Shown here: positions 18,163-27,252 of the stretch, piece after piece
Layout: the number at the start of each line of letters is the position of its first letter
Numbering within the stretch: position 1 is the first letter of the stretch
Origin: Alkalibacterium kapii
GTDB taxonomy: Bacteria > Bacillota > Bacilli > Lactobacillales > Carnobacteriaceae_A
Assembly: GCF_007988865.1 (NCBI RefSeq)
Contig: NZ_BJUY01000015.1
Span: 1 to 45,906 of the forward strand
Reading direction: 5' to 3'
DNA: 45,906 nt
The notes under the pieces: model-generated
Seen by the model: the letters and a program-made list of their open reading frames with translations, nothing else
The model's database searches: none
What the model was told of the DNA's origin: nothing
Made by a program: the position numbers and the translations under genes

Positions 18163-19743
18163 TCAATCCATTTTCCAGTTTTTGTATAAGCGGTCCATCA
18201 TGCTGGCTACACGATCTCCTACTTCCTTATAAGCTTGTGTTTTCAAATTAGCCAGCGATACTCTGACTGTCCATTTACTTGACCCGAATGCTTCAGCTTT
18301 CAAAAGCATCAGCTGTTCTTCATCAGCTAATTTGGCAACGATATCGGTCATTGTCCAGTTTTCTTGTACAAAGGACTTGAAGTCGGTCCCGTATCGTTTT
18401 TTCAGCCACCAGTCAAAGTCGATTTCACAGTAGTAAGCTGTATTCAGATTTTTATAAGGACGGGACATTTCCAGTGACTCATACAGAAGCTCGCCTCTTT
18501 TTTGGCAGATAGCCATGACTTCTTTTTTATATTCATTTTCTTTGTCCAGCAAGGCATACAGGCTAAACAGAGTCATCATCACCTGCTGCGGTGCAGATAA
18601 GCCAGCAGCATGATTCAAAGCTACTGAGCGGCTGTCCGCTACCAGCCGGTCAATAAAATTCAATTTTTCTGGTTCTGACGTCAATGTGCCGTACCGGTTG
18701 TTTAATGCTGCCTTTTTAGATTCACTCAACTCATTCAAACGTTTGTCAAACACATTGTTTTTTGCTAGAGCAATCGTACCTACACGCCATCCAGTGGCTC
18801 CAAAATATTTGGAATACGAATAAATACAAGCTGTATTATATGGAATCGCTGTGAATAAAGACTTAAACTCTTCCAAGAATGTTCCGTATACATCGTCGGA
18901 CAGGATCATTAAATTCGGGTTGTCGTTTTCAACGATATCCTTCAGCTGCTCGATCGATTCATCATAAATCGCATTGGCTGTCGGATTACTCGGGTTGACT
19001 ACAAAAACGGCTTTGATCTCATCATCTCTTAATCGATCCAGTTCAGATTCTGAAAACTGATAACTTCTTTGTCCATCGATTTCTGTTAGTTCTGAACGAA
19101 TATACTCGACATCAAAGCCATATTCTGGAAGCGCCGGTATTTCCATATAAGGTGCGAATGTCGGTACCATTAAGGCAATTTTATCCTGACGCTCCAGTAA
19201 ATGATTGTTTACGAGCGAATTGAATGTATAAACGATACCAGCTGTCCCGCCTTCGACTGCGAACACATCAAAAGGAGCAGACTCAGAATTAAAAAGTTCA
19301 TGGTGCAGATACTGCTTGATTGGCTGTTCGCATGCTTTTAGTATGCGCTCTGGATAAGGATAATTGTCCCCTATGCTGTAATCCAGCATTTGTGACAACC
19401 ACTGTTCTCTTTCCATACCCAGGAAATGTATGCCCTTCTCCCATATCTCTTGTAAAAGGTTCGCTCCGGGTCCTTCTTTGACTGCGATAAATGCTTCGAA
19501 CCGATCTGCTTGACCATTACCATTTTTGATCATACTGCCGATCGATTCTTTTTCTTTATGCATCGTTTCTTTAGTAGCGAAGTCCCCCAGCAAAAAAAAG
19601 GCTTCTCGGGGAATAGGTGCTGTCCAGTTGGGGTTGCCTCTGCCGGCATTCAGCCATTGTTTATTTGTTTCCTGATGCGTTATTCTGCTTTCAAGATAAA
19701 GATTCAACTCAAAAGGACTTAAGCTTTCCAGATTTGGTTTCAA
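18163..19743 (-). CDS. aspD: bifunctional aspartate aminotransferase / L-aspartate 4-decarboxylase
   Basis: A PLP fold-type I enzyme that releases CO2 from the beta-carboxyl of aspartate to give L-alanine, with weak transaminase activity. The 526-aa length and the opening LSPFELNLYLE ... LNAGRGNPNW ... PREAFFLLGDFA are characteristic of this subgroup and unlike ordinary AspC. The PLP region shows VNPSNPTANAIYD, ILSDDVYGTF and the Schiff-base lysine in IYSYSKYFGATGWRVG. In some lactic acid bacteria AspD works with the aspartate:alanine antiporter AspT to generate proton-motive force; no aspT is adjacent here. Start is TTG at 19743, with AGGAG about 7 nt upstream. Confidence 0.9.
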   Translation of the reverse strand: MKPNLESLSPFELNLYLESRITHQETNKQWLNAGRGNPNWTAPIPREAFFLLGDFATKETMHKEKESIGSMIKNGNGQADRFEAFIAVKEGPGANLLQEIWEKGIHFLGMEREQWLSQMLDYSIGDNYPYPERILKACEQPIKQYLHHELFNSESAPFDVFAVEGGTAGIVYTFNSLVNNHLLERQDKIALMVPTFAPYMEIPALPEYGFDVEYIRSELTEIDGQRSYQFSESELDRLRDDEIKAVFVVNPSNPTANAIYDESIEQLKDIVENDNPNLMILSDDVYGTFLEEFKSLFTAIPYNTACIYSYSKYFGATGWRVGTIALAKNNVFDKRLNELSESKKAALNNRYGTLTSEPEKLNFIDRLVADSRSVALNHAAGLSAPQQVMMTLFSLYALLDKENEYKKEVMAICQKRGELLYESLEMSRPYKNLNTAYYCEIDFDWWLKKRYGTDFKSFVQENWTMTDIVAKLADEEQLMLLKAEAFGSSKWTVRVSLANLKTQAYKEVGDRVASMMDRLYKNWKMD

Positions 19744-19894
19744 ATCGACACTCCTACAGTGTTTTCATTCAATTTTTCTTTTTGTCTGGTACTATGACTG
19801 TTAGTGAGTATACCAAATAGTGTGTCGTATGAAAAGCTTGGTGCCTCGGATTTATCAGAGTTTTATAGTTTTCTCATTTATTTATAAATATAAA

Positions 19895-19963
19895 AGACGG
19901 TGTCTAAAATCACTCTGAACCGGAATCAGGATTCTGATTCAAAGTGTATGCGCCATACCGTCT
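19895..19963 (-). terminator. long imperfect hairpin after the S9 peptidase gene
   Basis: Outer arms AGACGGT (19895-19901) and ACCGTCT (19957-19963) enclose further pairs: CACTcTGAA with TTCAaAGTG, and GAATCAG with CTGATTC. Leftwards it ends in ACCGTCTTTTATA. It likely terminates the peptidase transcript; its elaborate structure is unusual. The rest of 19744-19973 holds only a TATACT box upstream of aspD. Confidence 0.6.
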
Positions 19964-19973
19964 CTTTAAACTC

Positions 19974-21938
19974 TTATTCGTATTTTTTGAACCACGCTTT
20001 TATTTCTTCTAATCGATCCAGCCTCAAATGAGGTAAGCCTTCGCGTGACAACCCATGACTTGATTTTGGATAAAGGATTATTTGGGTATCGACACCCTGT
20101 TTTTTCATAGCTGTATACATTTGTTCGCCTTGTTCTTTGGGACAGCGCAGATCTTCTTCACCGTGTATCACAAGCAATGGCGTCTTGATATTCTGAGCAT
20201 AGGCCAAGGGAGACATTTTCCATAAATCATGCATTTGATCCAGTTCTTTTTCAAGCTGGAACTTGACAAAGAAGGCGCCGACATCGCTTGTGCCGTAAAA
20301 ACTGATCCAGTTCGAAATACTTCTCTGCGTAATGGCGGCTTTAAACCGATCAGTATGCCCTACGATCCAGTTCGTCATGAAGCCACCGTAACTTCCTCCA
20401 GCGACGAAGACTCTCTCTTTATCGATTTCAGGATGCTCAATCAATGCATGATCCACTCCAAGCATGAGGTCCTGATAATCCTTATTCCCGTAATCACCTA
20501 AAATGGATGCGACAAATTCCTGCCCGTACCCATTCCCTCCTCTGGGATTAAGCATGATGATGCCGTATCCAGCACTTGCCAGCTGCTGCATTTCGTGAAA
20601 GAACGTTTCACCGTAAGAGACCTGCGGGCCACCATGAATATAAAGAATAGCCGGATGATCTTTTTTCTTTTCAGCTGGTTTTACATACCATCCTTCTATG
20701 TCCCAGTCGTCTGCACCTTTATACCAGAACCGTTCAATTTCAGCAAATACATGATTATTGGAAAAAGTTTCGTTAGGATCATACAAAACCTTTATTTCTT
20801 TCGTTTCAATATCCAAAGATGCGAGTACGCTAGGTGTATTTAGATCTGAATAAGTGACTGCAAATGTAGTATCCTGAATTAAATCACCATCTGTTAAGTG
20901 GATGTGTTCGTCAAATACCTTTGTATTGCTGCCGGTTTTATCTCCTTTGTATAACTGTATCTTCCCTTCTTCCGTCACCGGGTATACAAAGGTATCGTCA
21001 GTCAGCCATTCAACTGGGAAGCCGCGCGTTTTCTGCTGGAAGTCACCAACGAGTGCGTCGCCTACGTGCTTATCTGCTTTTGAAAGTTCTTTAAACGTAC
21101 GTTCCTGCCGGTCCCAGCCATACACTTTATCGAGAGTCACAAATGCATGTGAAAAATCATTCCCAGTGAACAAGAAGAAGTTCTCGCTGTCATTTACTGC
21201 CTCAAATGAAAAACTTCCGTCCGGCACGTCTTTTGTCACGAGATGAGATTCCTTTAGAGCAACATCGTATTCATAGACACTGGCTCCGTATACCCATTCG
21301 TTCAGGGGGTCCAGTTTATCAACGTACAGTAGGAAACTTTCATCTTTCGATACATACTGCAGGCTAAAAGGACGTTCTTTTTCAAGAATGAGAGATAAGT
21401 GTTTCGAAGAGACGTCCAGTTTTTTTACTTGATGGGTTTTATTAGTTTCAATTATTCCCTGGCCATCCATTTTATATTGTAATTTTGTAATGGTTTTGGG
21501 TGCAGGTTTTTTGGAATCAGACTTATTTTTAACAGCGTACTCTTTTTGCTTTTCTTTTTTCTCAGACGTCTGATAGTAAATTGCTGAACCGTTATCTGTC
21601 CATTTATAAGTACTGATGCCTTCCTTTTCTTGCGTCAAAGTAACGGCACCTCCACCTTTCAGCGGCATAATACTGATCTGCGGTTTTTTTTCTTTCGGCG
21701 TCGAAAGAAAACTCAGCCATTTTTTGTTGGGGCTGATCTTAAGTTGTGAAGGGTTCAGTTCTTCACTGACCCACTCGATACGATCCAGGGTTTTTGGATT
21801 CAAACTCCAGGCTGATGTCAGGTAAGTATTTTTTTCTTCGTCTATACGCGTTTCAAGATAAAACAGACGGCCCATGAAAGATAGAGGCTGAGAGACATTT
21901 TTCAGGTCGAATAAACTCTTACTTGTTATTGGCTTCAT
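19974..21938 (-). CDS. S9 family prolyl oligopeptidase / acylaminoacyl-peptidase-like serine peptidase
   Basis: A cytoplasmic two-domain peptidase of 654 aa. The N-terminal about 390 residues look like a beta-propeller (WD40-like TolB repeats such as ISPNKKWLSFLSTP, YKWTDNGSAIYYQT). The C-terminal alpha/beta hydrolase has the oxyanion/loop HGGPQVSYGE, the nucleophile in FVAGGSYGGFMTNW, the acid Asp in HGEEDLRCPKEQ and the His in KSSHGLSREG, so the triad is complete. The family cleaves short peptides, some releasing blocked N-terminal residues; specificity cannot be read here. No signal peptide. The start chosen is ATG at 21938, with GGAG 8 nt upstream. Divergent from ldh. Confidence 0.9.
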   Translation of the reverse strand: MKPITSKSLFDLKNVSQPLSFMGRLFYLETRIDEEKNTYLTSAWSLNPKTLDRIEWVSEELNPSQLKISPNKKWLSFLSTPKEKKPQISIMPLKGGGAVTLTQEKEGISTYKWTDNGSAIYYQTSEKKEKQKEYAVKNKSDSKKPAPKTITKLQYKMDGQGIIETNKTHQVKKLDVSSKHLSLILEKERPFSLQYVSKDESFLLYVDKLDPLNEWVYGASVYEYDVALKESHLVTKDVPDGSFSFEAVNDSENFFLFTGNDFSHAFVTLDKVYGWDRQERTFKELSKADKHVGDALVGDFQQKTRGFPVEWLTDDTFVYPVTEEGKIQLYKGDKTGSNTKVFDEHIHLTDGDLIQDTTFAVTYSDLNTPSVLASLDIETKEIKVLYDPNETFSNNHVFAEIERFWYKGADDWDIEGWYVKPAEKKKDHPAILYIHGGPQVSYGETFFHEMQQLASAGYGIIMLNPRGGNGYGQEFVASILGDYGNKDYQDLMLGVDHALIEHPEIDKERVFVAGGSYGGFMTNWIVGHTDRFKAAITQRSISNWISFYGTSDVGAFFVKFQLEKELDQMHDLWKMSPLAYAQNIKTPLLVIHGEEDLRCPKEQGEQMYTAMKKQGVDTQIILYPKSSHGLSREGLPHLRLDRLEEIKAWFKKYE

Positions 21939-22081
21939 TGTTATAGCTCCAATCATCGATTAATATGTCGTTAAAAAGTTATTATTATTTTCTCATTTTA
22001 TGTGTTATGCGTCAATAAACAAAACATTTGCATTTGTTTATTTTTTTTAGAATGCTGTGAGTCTATATCTGTGCCCACTTG

Positions 22082-22090
22082 TGCTATAAT
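22082..22090 (+). promoter_or_regulatory. extended -10 promoter of ldh
   Basis: TGC-TATAAT (22082-22090) is a perfect -10 with the TGn extension, 32 nt before the ldh ATG. No good -35 hexamer lies 17 nt upstream. Confidence 0.6.
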
Positions 22091-22121
22091 GAACGTAGTT
22101 GGAAAAGAAAGGATGAAGCTT

Positions 22122-23102
22122 ATGAAAGAGAAAGAAAAACGTCAGAAAATTATATTGATCGGTGATGGCGCAGTTGGGTCAAGTTATGCCTACGCTCTTA
22201 TAAATCAGAACATCGGACATGAACTTGGCATTATCGATGTGAATAGAGAAAAAGTGGAAGGCGACGTTATGGACTTGAATAGTGCTCTAGCCTTTACCTC
22301 TCCAAAGAAAATATATGTAGCTGATTATGAAGACTGTCATGACGCGGATCTTGTTGTCTTTACAGCTGGAGCCTCTCAAAAGCCAGGTGAAACACGACTG
22401 GATTTAACAGAAAAAAATTTGCGTATAACTAAAACCGTTGTTGAAAATGTTATGAACAGCGGGTTCAATGGTGTCTTTTTAGTGGCTACCAACCCTGTTG
22501 ATATTTTAACTTACGCTGTATACAAATTATCCGGTCTTCCTTCTCATAAAGTCATCGGGTCAGGTACTTCGCTGGATAGTGCACGTTTCCGCCACGCGAT
22601 CGCGAATTTACTCGATGTCGACGTCCGCAATGTACATGGCTACATTATTGGCGAGCACGGTGATACCGAGTTCCCTGTCTGGTCCCATGCCAACGTAGCC
22701 GGCTTGAACATCAATGAATGGTTAAGTAATAATCCACAGACGGATGAACAGGCACTTGTTGACATTTTCTTTTCTGTTCGAGACGCAGCTTATGAAATCA
22801 TCAAGAAAAAAGGAGCAACCTTTTACGGCATCGGTGCATCGCTGGCACGTATTACTCGAGCCATTTTAAATAACGAACAGGCTGTTCTGCCACTTTCTGT
22901 TTATCTTGAAGGAGAGTATAACCAGAGCGACGTGTATATTGGTTCTCCTGCAATCATCAACAGCAATGGACTTAAAAAAATCGTAGAGATCCCATTGAAT
23001 GATTCTGAAAAAGAAAAAATGGAACACTCTGCCAATACGATTCGTCAACACTTAAAAGATGTACTGGAAAAAAATCCTGATTTAGGCTTTACTATCGATT
23101 AA
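22122..23102 (+). CDS. ldh: L-lactate dehydrogenase
   Basis: Reduces pyruvate to L-lactate with NADH, regenerating NAD+ in fermentation. The 326-aa protein has the Rossmann motif [48 protein letters not shown], the substrate-binding [13 protein letters not shown], and the proton-relay histidine in [13 protein letters not shown]. The glutamine in SQKPGETR and the lack of an MDH-type arginine support LDH over MDH. The start chosen is ATG at 22122 with AAAGGA 8 nt upstream; the frame is open 40 codons further but runs through the promoter. Monocistronic between an extended -10 promoter and a strong terminator. Confidence 0.97.
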   Translation: MKEKEKRQKIILIGDGAVGSSYAYALINQNIGHELGIIDVNREKVEGDVMDLNSALAFTSPKKIYVADYEDCHDADLVVFTAGASQKPGETRLDLTEKNLRITKTVVENVMNSGFNGVFLVATNPVDILTYAVYKLSGLPSHKVIGSGTSLDSARFRHAIANLLDVDVRNVHGYIIGEHGDTEFPVWSHANVAGLNINEWLSNNPQTDEQALVDIFFSVRDAAYEIIKKKGATFYGIGASLARITRAILNNEQAVLPLSVYLEGEYNQSDVYIGSPAIINSNGLKKIVEIPLNDSEKEKMEHSANTIRQHLKDVLEKNPDLGFTID

Positions 23103-23123
23103 ACTTATAATACTGTTTTCCGA

Positions 23124-23169
23124 AAAAAAGCAGCAGGACCCTTTTTTAAAAGAGTCCTGCTGCTTTTTT
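23124..23169. terminator. strong bidirectional terminator between ldh and the NusG-II gene
   Basis: AAAAAAGCAGCAGGAC pairs perfectly with GTCCTGCTGCTTTTTT, with tails on both strands. It serves ldh rightwards and the gene at 23180-23626 leftwards. Confidence 0.9.
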
Positions 23170-23179
23170 ATTTGCTTGA

Positions 23180-23626
23180 TTACATTGGAATGATGATATC
23201 GTCTTCCTGATCGATTTTTTCTCCATCAGGTGAACGTGTTTCAATCTCGATGATGAGTTCATGCGGTAGGACGACAGCTGTTTCACCAGGCTGACTGATC
23301 CAGCCTCTCCTCACTCCCAGCTGATCTGGACTGTTGTCTTCTTTATTGCGGATACGCGTACCATCCACTTCAATAATGTTGTACTGATTTTCAGAAGGAT
23401 TTAATGTGAACTCTTCGTGAGGAGTCTCTTCGCTCAACTCCACACTATAAACTTCTTCTCCAGAAATACTCACTGTAGCAATAATCCGGGCATTTTCATC
23501 GACCTGACTCAGCTGCATACCGTAAACGACATGCGGAAGAAAAGAACCGAGCAGAAGAACAGCGATAATGATGATGTCCAGTGGTTTTGTACTTTTTAGA
23601 TGATACTTCAGTTTGTCAAACATCAC
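23180..23626 (-). CDS. membrane-anchored NusG domain II protein
   Basis: A 148-aa protein with a cytoplasmic basic N-terminus, one transmembrane helix (DIIIIAVLLLGSFLPHVVYG, about 17-36), and an extracytoplasmic domain of about 110 residues. The domain matches the stand-alone NusG_II family: beta-rich, a central YNIIEVDGTRIR, and RRGWISQPGETAVVLPHELIIEI near the end. Function is unknown; in other Firmicutes such genes often sit near prenyl synthases or ApbE-type genes, neither present here. Start is GTG at 23626 or ATG one codon later; AGGAGG lies 6 or 9 nt upstream. Downstream of prs by about 110 nt on the same strand. Confidence 0.8.
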   Translation of the reverse strand: MMFDKLKYHLKSTKPLDIIIIAVLLLGSFLPHVVYGMQLSQVDENARIIATVSISGEEVYSVELSEETPHEEFTLNPSENQYNIIEVDGTRIRNKEDNSPDQLGVRRGWISQPGETAVVLPHELIIEIETRSPDGEKIDQEDDIIIPM

Positions 23627-23734
23627 ACTATCCCTCCTGATCTCGAATGAGATACTACTTCATTGAAAATTAAAACGGTGACTCAACGATTTGATCTGTC
23701 CAGTTTTCACTTATTCAGACCAGTCCCGTCTTTT

Positions 23735-24727
23735 TTATTCATCGTCTTTGATATATCCTTTAAATTGTTTTTCAAATAACGGTGACACTGAGCGGTTTTC
23801 ATGAATACGCTTGATTGCATGCCCCATTAATTCTCCTACACTGACTTGTACGATTTTATCGATTTTTTTCTCTTCAGGAAGCATGATCGAGTCAGTCACG
23901 ATCATTTTTTTGATCGGTGACTCTTCAATCCTTTCTATTGCTGGCCCTGAAAAGACTGGGTGCGTGCCGCAAGCATAAACATCCTTTGCCCCTTTTTCAA
24001 CAAGTGCATCAGCGGCCAGTGTGATCGTCCCGGCTGTGTCGATCAGATCATCGATCAGGACAGCTGTTTTCCCTTCGACGTTACCAACGATATTCATAAC
24101 TTGAGCAACGTTTGCTTTCGGTCGGCGCTTATCAATAATCGCGATCGGAGACTTCAAAAATTCTGCAAGTTTACGAGCACGCGTTACTCCTCCGTGGTCA
24201 GGTGAAACGACAACCGTATCTTCCCCGCCTAGCCCTTTATCCAGGAACCAGTTGGCAAGTAAAGAGGCGCCAAGAAGGTGGTCCACAGGTATGTCAAAGA
24301 ATCCCTGGATCTGCGACGCATGCAAATCAAGAGTAAGCATACGGTCGGCACCCGCTTTCTCGATCATATTGGCTACTAATTTCGCAGTGATAGGTTCTCT
24401 GGAACGCGCCTTTCTATCTTGTCTGGCATATCCATAATACGGCATCACTATATTGACTGTTTTTGCACTCGCACGTTTCAGTGCATCGATCATGATCAGG
24501 ACTTCCATCAGGTTATCGTTCGTCGGTGCTGACGTTGACTGAACGACATAAACATGATCTCCTCGAATACTTTCCTCAATGTTGATGCGAATTTCTCCAT
24601 CACTGAATTTCGTTACAGAAACCTCTCCCAGCTCCACACCTATATCTTGAGCGATTTTTTCTGCAAGGGGCTTGTTGGAACTCAGCGCAAAGATTTTTAA
24701 TTTTGGATCAGAATATTGTTCAGACAT
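23735..24727 (-). CDS. prs: ribose-phosphate pyrophosphokinase (PRPP synthetase)
   Basis: Makes PRPP from ribose-5-phosphate and ATP, feeding purine, pyrimidine, NAD, His and Trp synthesis. The 330-aa class I enzyme shows [35 protein letters not shown] (ATP loop), [30 protein letters not shown] and the PRPP-loop [14 protein letters not shown]. The start chosen is ATG at 24727 with GGAGG 5-6 nt upstream. It follows glmU on the same strand, the conserved glmU-prs pair of Bacilli. PurR (27253-28080) senses its product. Confidence 0.96.
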   Translation of the reverse strand: MSEQYSDPKLKIFALSSNKPLAEKIAQDIGVELGEVSVTKFSDGEIRINIEESIRGDHVYVVQSTSAPTNDNLMEVLIMIDALKRASAKTVNIVMPYYGYARQDRKARSREPITAKLVANMIEKAGADRMLTLDLHASQIQGFFDIPVDHLLGASLLANWFLDKGLGGEDTVVVSPDHGGVTRARKLAEFLKSPIAIIDKRRPKANVAQVMNIVGNVEGKTAVLIDDLIDTAGTITLAADALVEKGAKDVYACGTHPVFSGPAIERIEESPIKKMIVTDSIMLPEEKKIDKIVQVSVGELMGHAIKRIHENRSVSPLFEKQFKGYIKDDE

Positions 24728-24838
24728 GTCGGCCTCCATCGTTTTTATTCTTTTATTTACATACTATCAGTTTATGCCTAAGAGTTAAATAAATCAACCG
24801 CTATAATCGTTGTTCTTTTTTATAAACACATTTCAGTT

Positions 24839-26206
24839 TTACTTTTCTGAATTTTTGAAATAATCCACTTTATTTGTCTGACGGGAACGTGCAATAGCTA
24901 AAGTCTCTGAAGGCACGTTATCAGTAATGGTAGATCCCGCCGCAATATAACTGTTATCCTCAATCGTTACAGGAGCGATCAAATTGGCATTGCACCCAAC
25001 AAAGGAGTTGTCTCCCACTTTTATGTGATGTTTCTTTTTGCCGTCATAATTGACAAAAATCGTGCCACACCCCAGATTGATGTTCTCTCCTAAAGTAGCG
25101 TCACCTACATAGGTCAAATGTCCTACCTTGGATTTTTTTCCGATCGTCGCTTTTTTTATCTCAACATAGTTACCGATGTGTACTGCCTCTTTGATCACTG
25201 ACTGGGGTCTCAAATGACTATTGGGTCCAATGTCACTATGGCTTTCCATGACAGATTCTTCGATCAGTGAGCTTTTCACCTCAACATCTGAATGAATGGT
25301 ACTGTCCACAATAATCGAATGTGCACCGATCGTACAGTCTTCTCCGATAACTGTCTGACCTTTCAAATAAACTCCTGGTTCGATCACCGTATCCTGACCG
25401 ATTTTCACATCACGTTCAATATAGGTATTATCCGGATCGATCAGGGTCACACCATTTCTCATATGCTGTTCGTTGATACGCTGTTTCATCAACTGGCTCG
25501 CTTTGGCCAAAGCGACCCGGTCATTCACTCCAAGCGCTTCTTCTTTATGGTCAAGCTGGTAAGCAGACACGAGCTCCTGTTTGTTTTTAAGGATTTCCAT
25601 GACATCAGGGAGGTAATATTCGCCTTGAACATTATCGTTCCCCACTTCTTTCAAAGCACTGAACAATGCTTGATTATCAAAGCAGTAAGTCCCTGTATTG
25701 ATTTCCTGTACAGCCTGTTCTTCTTCAGAAGCATCTTTCTGTTCAACGATTTTCAGCACCGAACCATCTTCGGACCGGATCACACGTCCATAGCCGAATG
25801 GATCATCAGCGTGAGCTGTCAGCACTGTCGCTTTGGCTCCTGCTGATTCATGATGTTTCATCAGTCCATCCAGGGTTTCCTTTGTAAGTAAGGGGGTATC
25901 ACCACAGATAACCAGTGTCGTTCCCTCTTCATTTTTAAGGACAGGTTCTGCCTGTAAAACTGCATGGGCCGTACCCAGTTGTTCTTCCTGAAGCACATAC
26001 TGGCTTTTACTGCTTAGACGTTCCTGTACTGTTTCAGCACCTACACCAGTGACTGTTACTATCGTATCGATATCGGCATCTCTTGCCTGGTCGACCACAT
26101 GTTCTACCATCGGTTTACCCATGACCGGGTGCATTACTTTATATAATTTCGATTTCATTCGTGTTCCTTGTCCAGCTGCAAGTATCACTGCAAATCTTTT
26201 TGTCAT
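24839..26206 (-). CDS. glmU: bifunctional UDP-N-acetylglucosamine pyrophosphorylase / glucosamine-1-phosphate N-acetyltransferase
   Basis: Makes UDP-GlcNAc from glucosamine-1-phosphate, acetyl-CoA and UTP. The 455-aa protein has the uridyltransferase half (about 1-230; [43 protein letters not shown]) and a left-handed beta-helix acetyltransferase half built of hexapeptide repeats ([18 protein letters not shown] and on). The acetyltransferase histidine lies in [11 protein letters not shown]. The start chosen is ATG at 26206 ([10 protein letters not shown]), with AGGAG 7 nt upstream. The order glmU-prs is conserved. Confidence 0.97.
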   Translation of the reverse strand: MTKRFAVILAAGQGTRMKSKLYKVMHPVMGKPMVEHVVDQARDADIDTIVTVTGVGAETVQERLSSKSQYVLQEEQLGTAHAVLQAEPVLKNEEGTTLVICGDTPLLTKETLDGLMKHHESAGAKATVLTAHADDPFGYGRVIRSEDGSVLKIVEQKDASEEEQAVQEINTGTYCFDNQALFSALKEVGNDNVQGEYYLPDVMEILKNKQELVSAYQLDHKEEALGVNDRVALAKASQLMKQRINEQHMRNGVTLIDPDNTYIERDVKIGQDTVIEPGVYLKGQTVIGEDCTIGAHSIIVDSTIHSDVEVKSSLIEESVMESHSDIGPNSHLRPQSVIKEAVHIGNYVEIKKATIGKKSKVGHLTYVGDATLGENINLGCGTIFVNYDGKKKHHIKVGDNSFVGCNANLIAPVTIEDNSYIAAGSTITDNVPSETLAIARSRQTNKVDYFKNSEK

Positions 26207-26334
26207 TATTCGTCTCCTAACTGTGCTCTCACTGCGTGTAACTTTCACTTCTTTTTTGAAATAAATTAAATAAAAATTCTTCTTTTATCATACTGTATGG
26301 TCTGAATGTTTTCAAGATATATAAGGTTTAACAT

Positions 26335-26363
26335 TTGAGCTGCCCCCTTTACTTTCATATAAT
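26335..26363 (+). promoter_or_regulatory. promoter of the YflT-type stress protein gene
   Basis: TTGAGC (26335-26340), 17-bp spacer, TATAAT (26358-26363). It fits the housekeeping sigma factor. A GTTTAA occurs just upstream, but no matching GGGTAT was seen, so sigma-B control is not supported. Confidence 0.65.
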
Positions 26364-26436
26364 GATATATAAGAACTAGAGTTTTTATACACCAGTAAGT
26401 TATTCAGGATTTTTAGACAATTTAAGGAGGATTACA

Positions 26437-27084
26437 ATGAATAATCTGAATCAGCGTGTTGTGGGCAGCTATGAAGATGATAAAGAAACGAAACGCGTTA
26501 TCCGACACTTGTTGAATCAGGGTTTTAATAACAATCAATTGACTATCTATACGAACGAAGAAAATCACCCTTTTGATTCCGGTCTGGAAAACGTCCAAGT
26601 TGCTCAACCTGAGACTGGAGCAGAAAAAAATGGCGGATCCGCTAAAGAAGACAAAAATTTCTGGGAATCGATTCGCGATGCTTTTCAAATTAGAAAAGAT
26701 CATGATTTTGACAACAAAAATCATAAATCAGTCAATGACTTACTCAAACCTTACCGGCAAGATCTCAAAAAGGGTTTTTATGTCGTTGCTGTCGATGATT
26801 CTAATGAGCGCTCTAGAAGTAACAGCAGCTCAGATAAAAAAGACTCTACTGATGTAGAACATAAAGGTGGCCCCGATCCTGAGTTAGAAACGCTTGGGAC
26901 AGCAGCGGGCTTCCCTAATGAGGGCTCTGTTCAGGGTATGGGAGATGGCAAGACCCCCCCTGTCGCTTCTCATTCCAAAGACGGCACCCCGCCGGAGCTG
27001 GAAGATACGGCGGCAAAGGCAGATGAAGAAGAAGCAACAGATGTTCGGCTGAGTCAGACACGTCATGAAGACCATACAAAATGA
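26437..27084 (+). CDS. general stress protein, YflT domain
   Basis: A 215-aa soluble protein. Residues about 1-115 match the heat-induced stress protein YflT N-terminal domain: MNNLNQRVVGSYEDDKE, a helix RVIRHLLNQGF, LTIYTNEE, FWESIRDAF and the closing LLKPYRQDLKKGFYVVAVDD. The remaining 100 residues are a charged, low-complexity tail (PDPELETLGTAAGF, SKDGTPPELEDTAAKADEEE) that looks disordered. In Bacillus relatives are sigma-B controlled; mechanism unknown. AAGGAGG lies 6 nt before the ATG. Divergent from glmU, with its own promoter and terminator. Confidence 0.85.
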   Translation: MNNLNQRVVGSYEDDKETKRVIRHLLNQGFNNNQLTIYTNEENHPFDSGLENVQVAQPETGAEKNGGSAKEDKNFWESIRDAFQIRKDHDFDNKNHKSVNDLLKPYRQDLKKGFYVVAVDDSNERSRSNSSSDKKDSTDVEHKGGPDPELETLGTAAGFPNEGSVQGMGDGKTPPVASHSKDGTPPELEDTAAKADEEEATDVRLSQTRHEDHTK

Positions 27085-27093
27085 TTCAATCAA

Positions 27094-27136
27094 AAAGAGG
27101 CTGGGCAAATCATGCTCCGGCCTCTCTTCTTTTTTA
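27094..27136 (+). terminator. terminator of the stress protein gene
   Basis: AGAGGCTGG pairs with CCGGCCTCT (one G-U), with GCA/TGC inside, followed by a CTTCTTTTTT tail, 9 nt after the stop. Confidence 0.75.
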
Positions 27137-27252
27137 TAAACAGTCTCCAAAACACATATACTATCTGCCTTCATGAATATTACAACAGATTTTCAGCTGC
27201 TTTATGCTCATGGTCTTCTATGATACGCTCTGGAGTTTTCCCGCGCCATTTT

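Noticed and set aside
22002-22121. 40-residue N-terminal extension of L-LDH
   Set aside because: The added codons cover the extended -10 promoter; the known N-terminus and a good ribosome binding site place the start at 22122.
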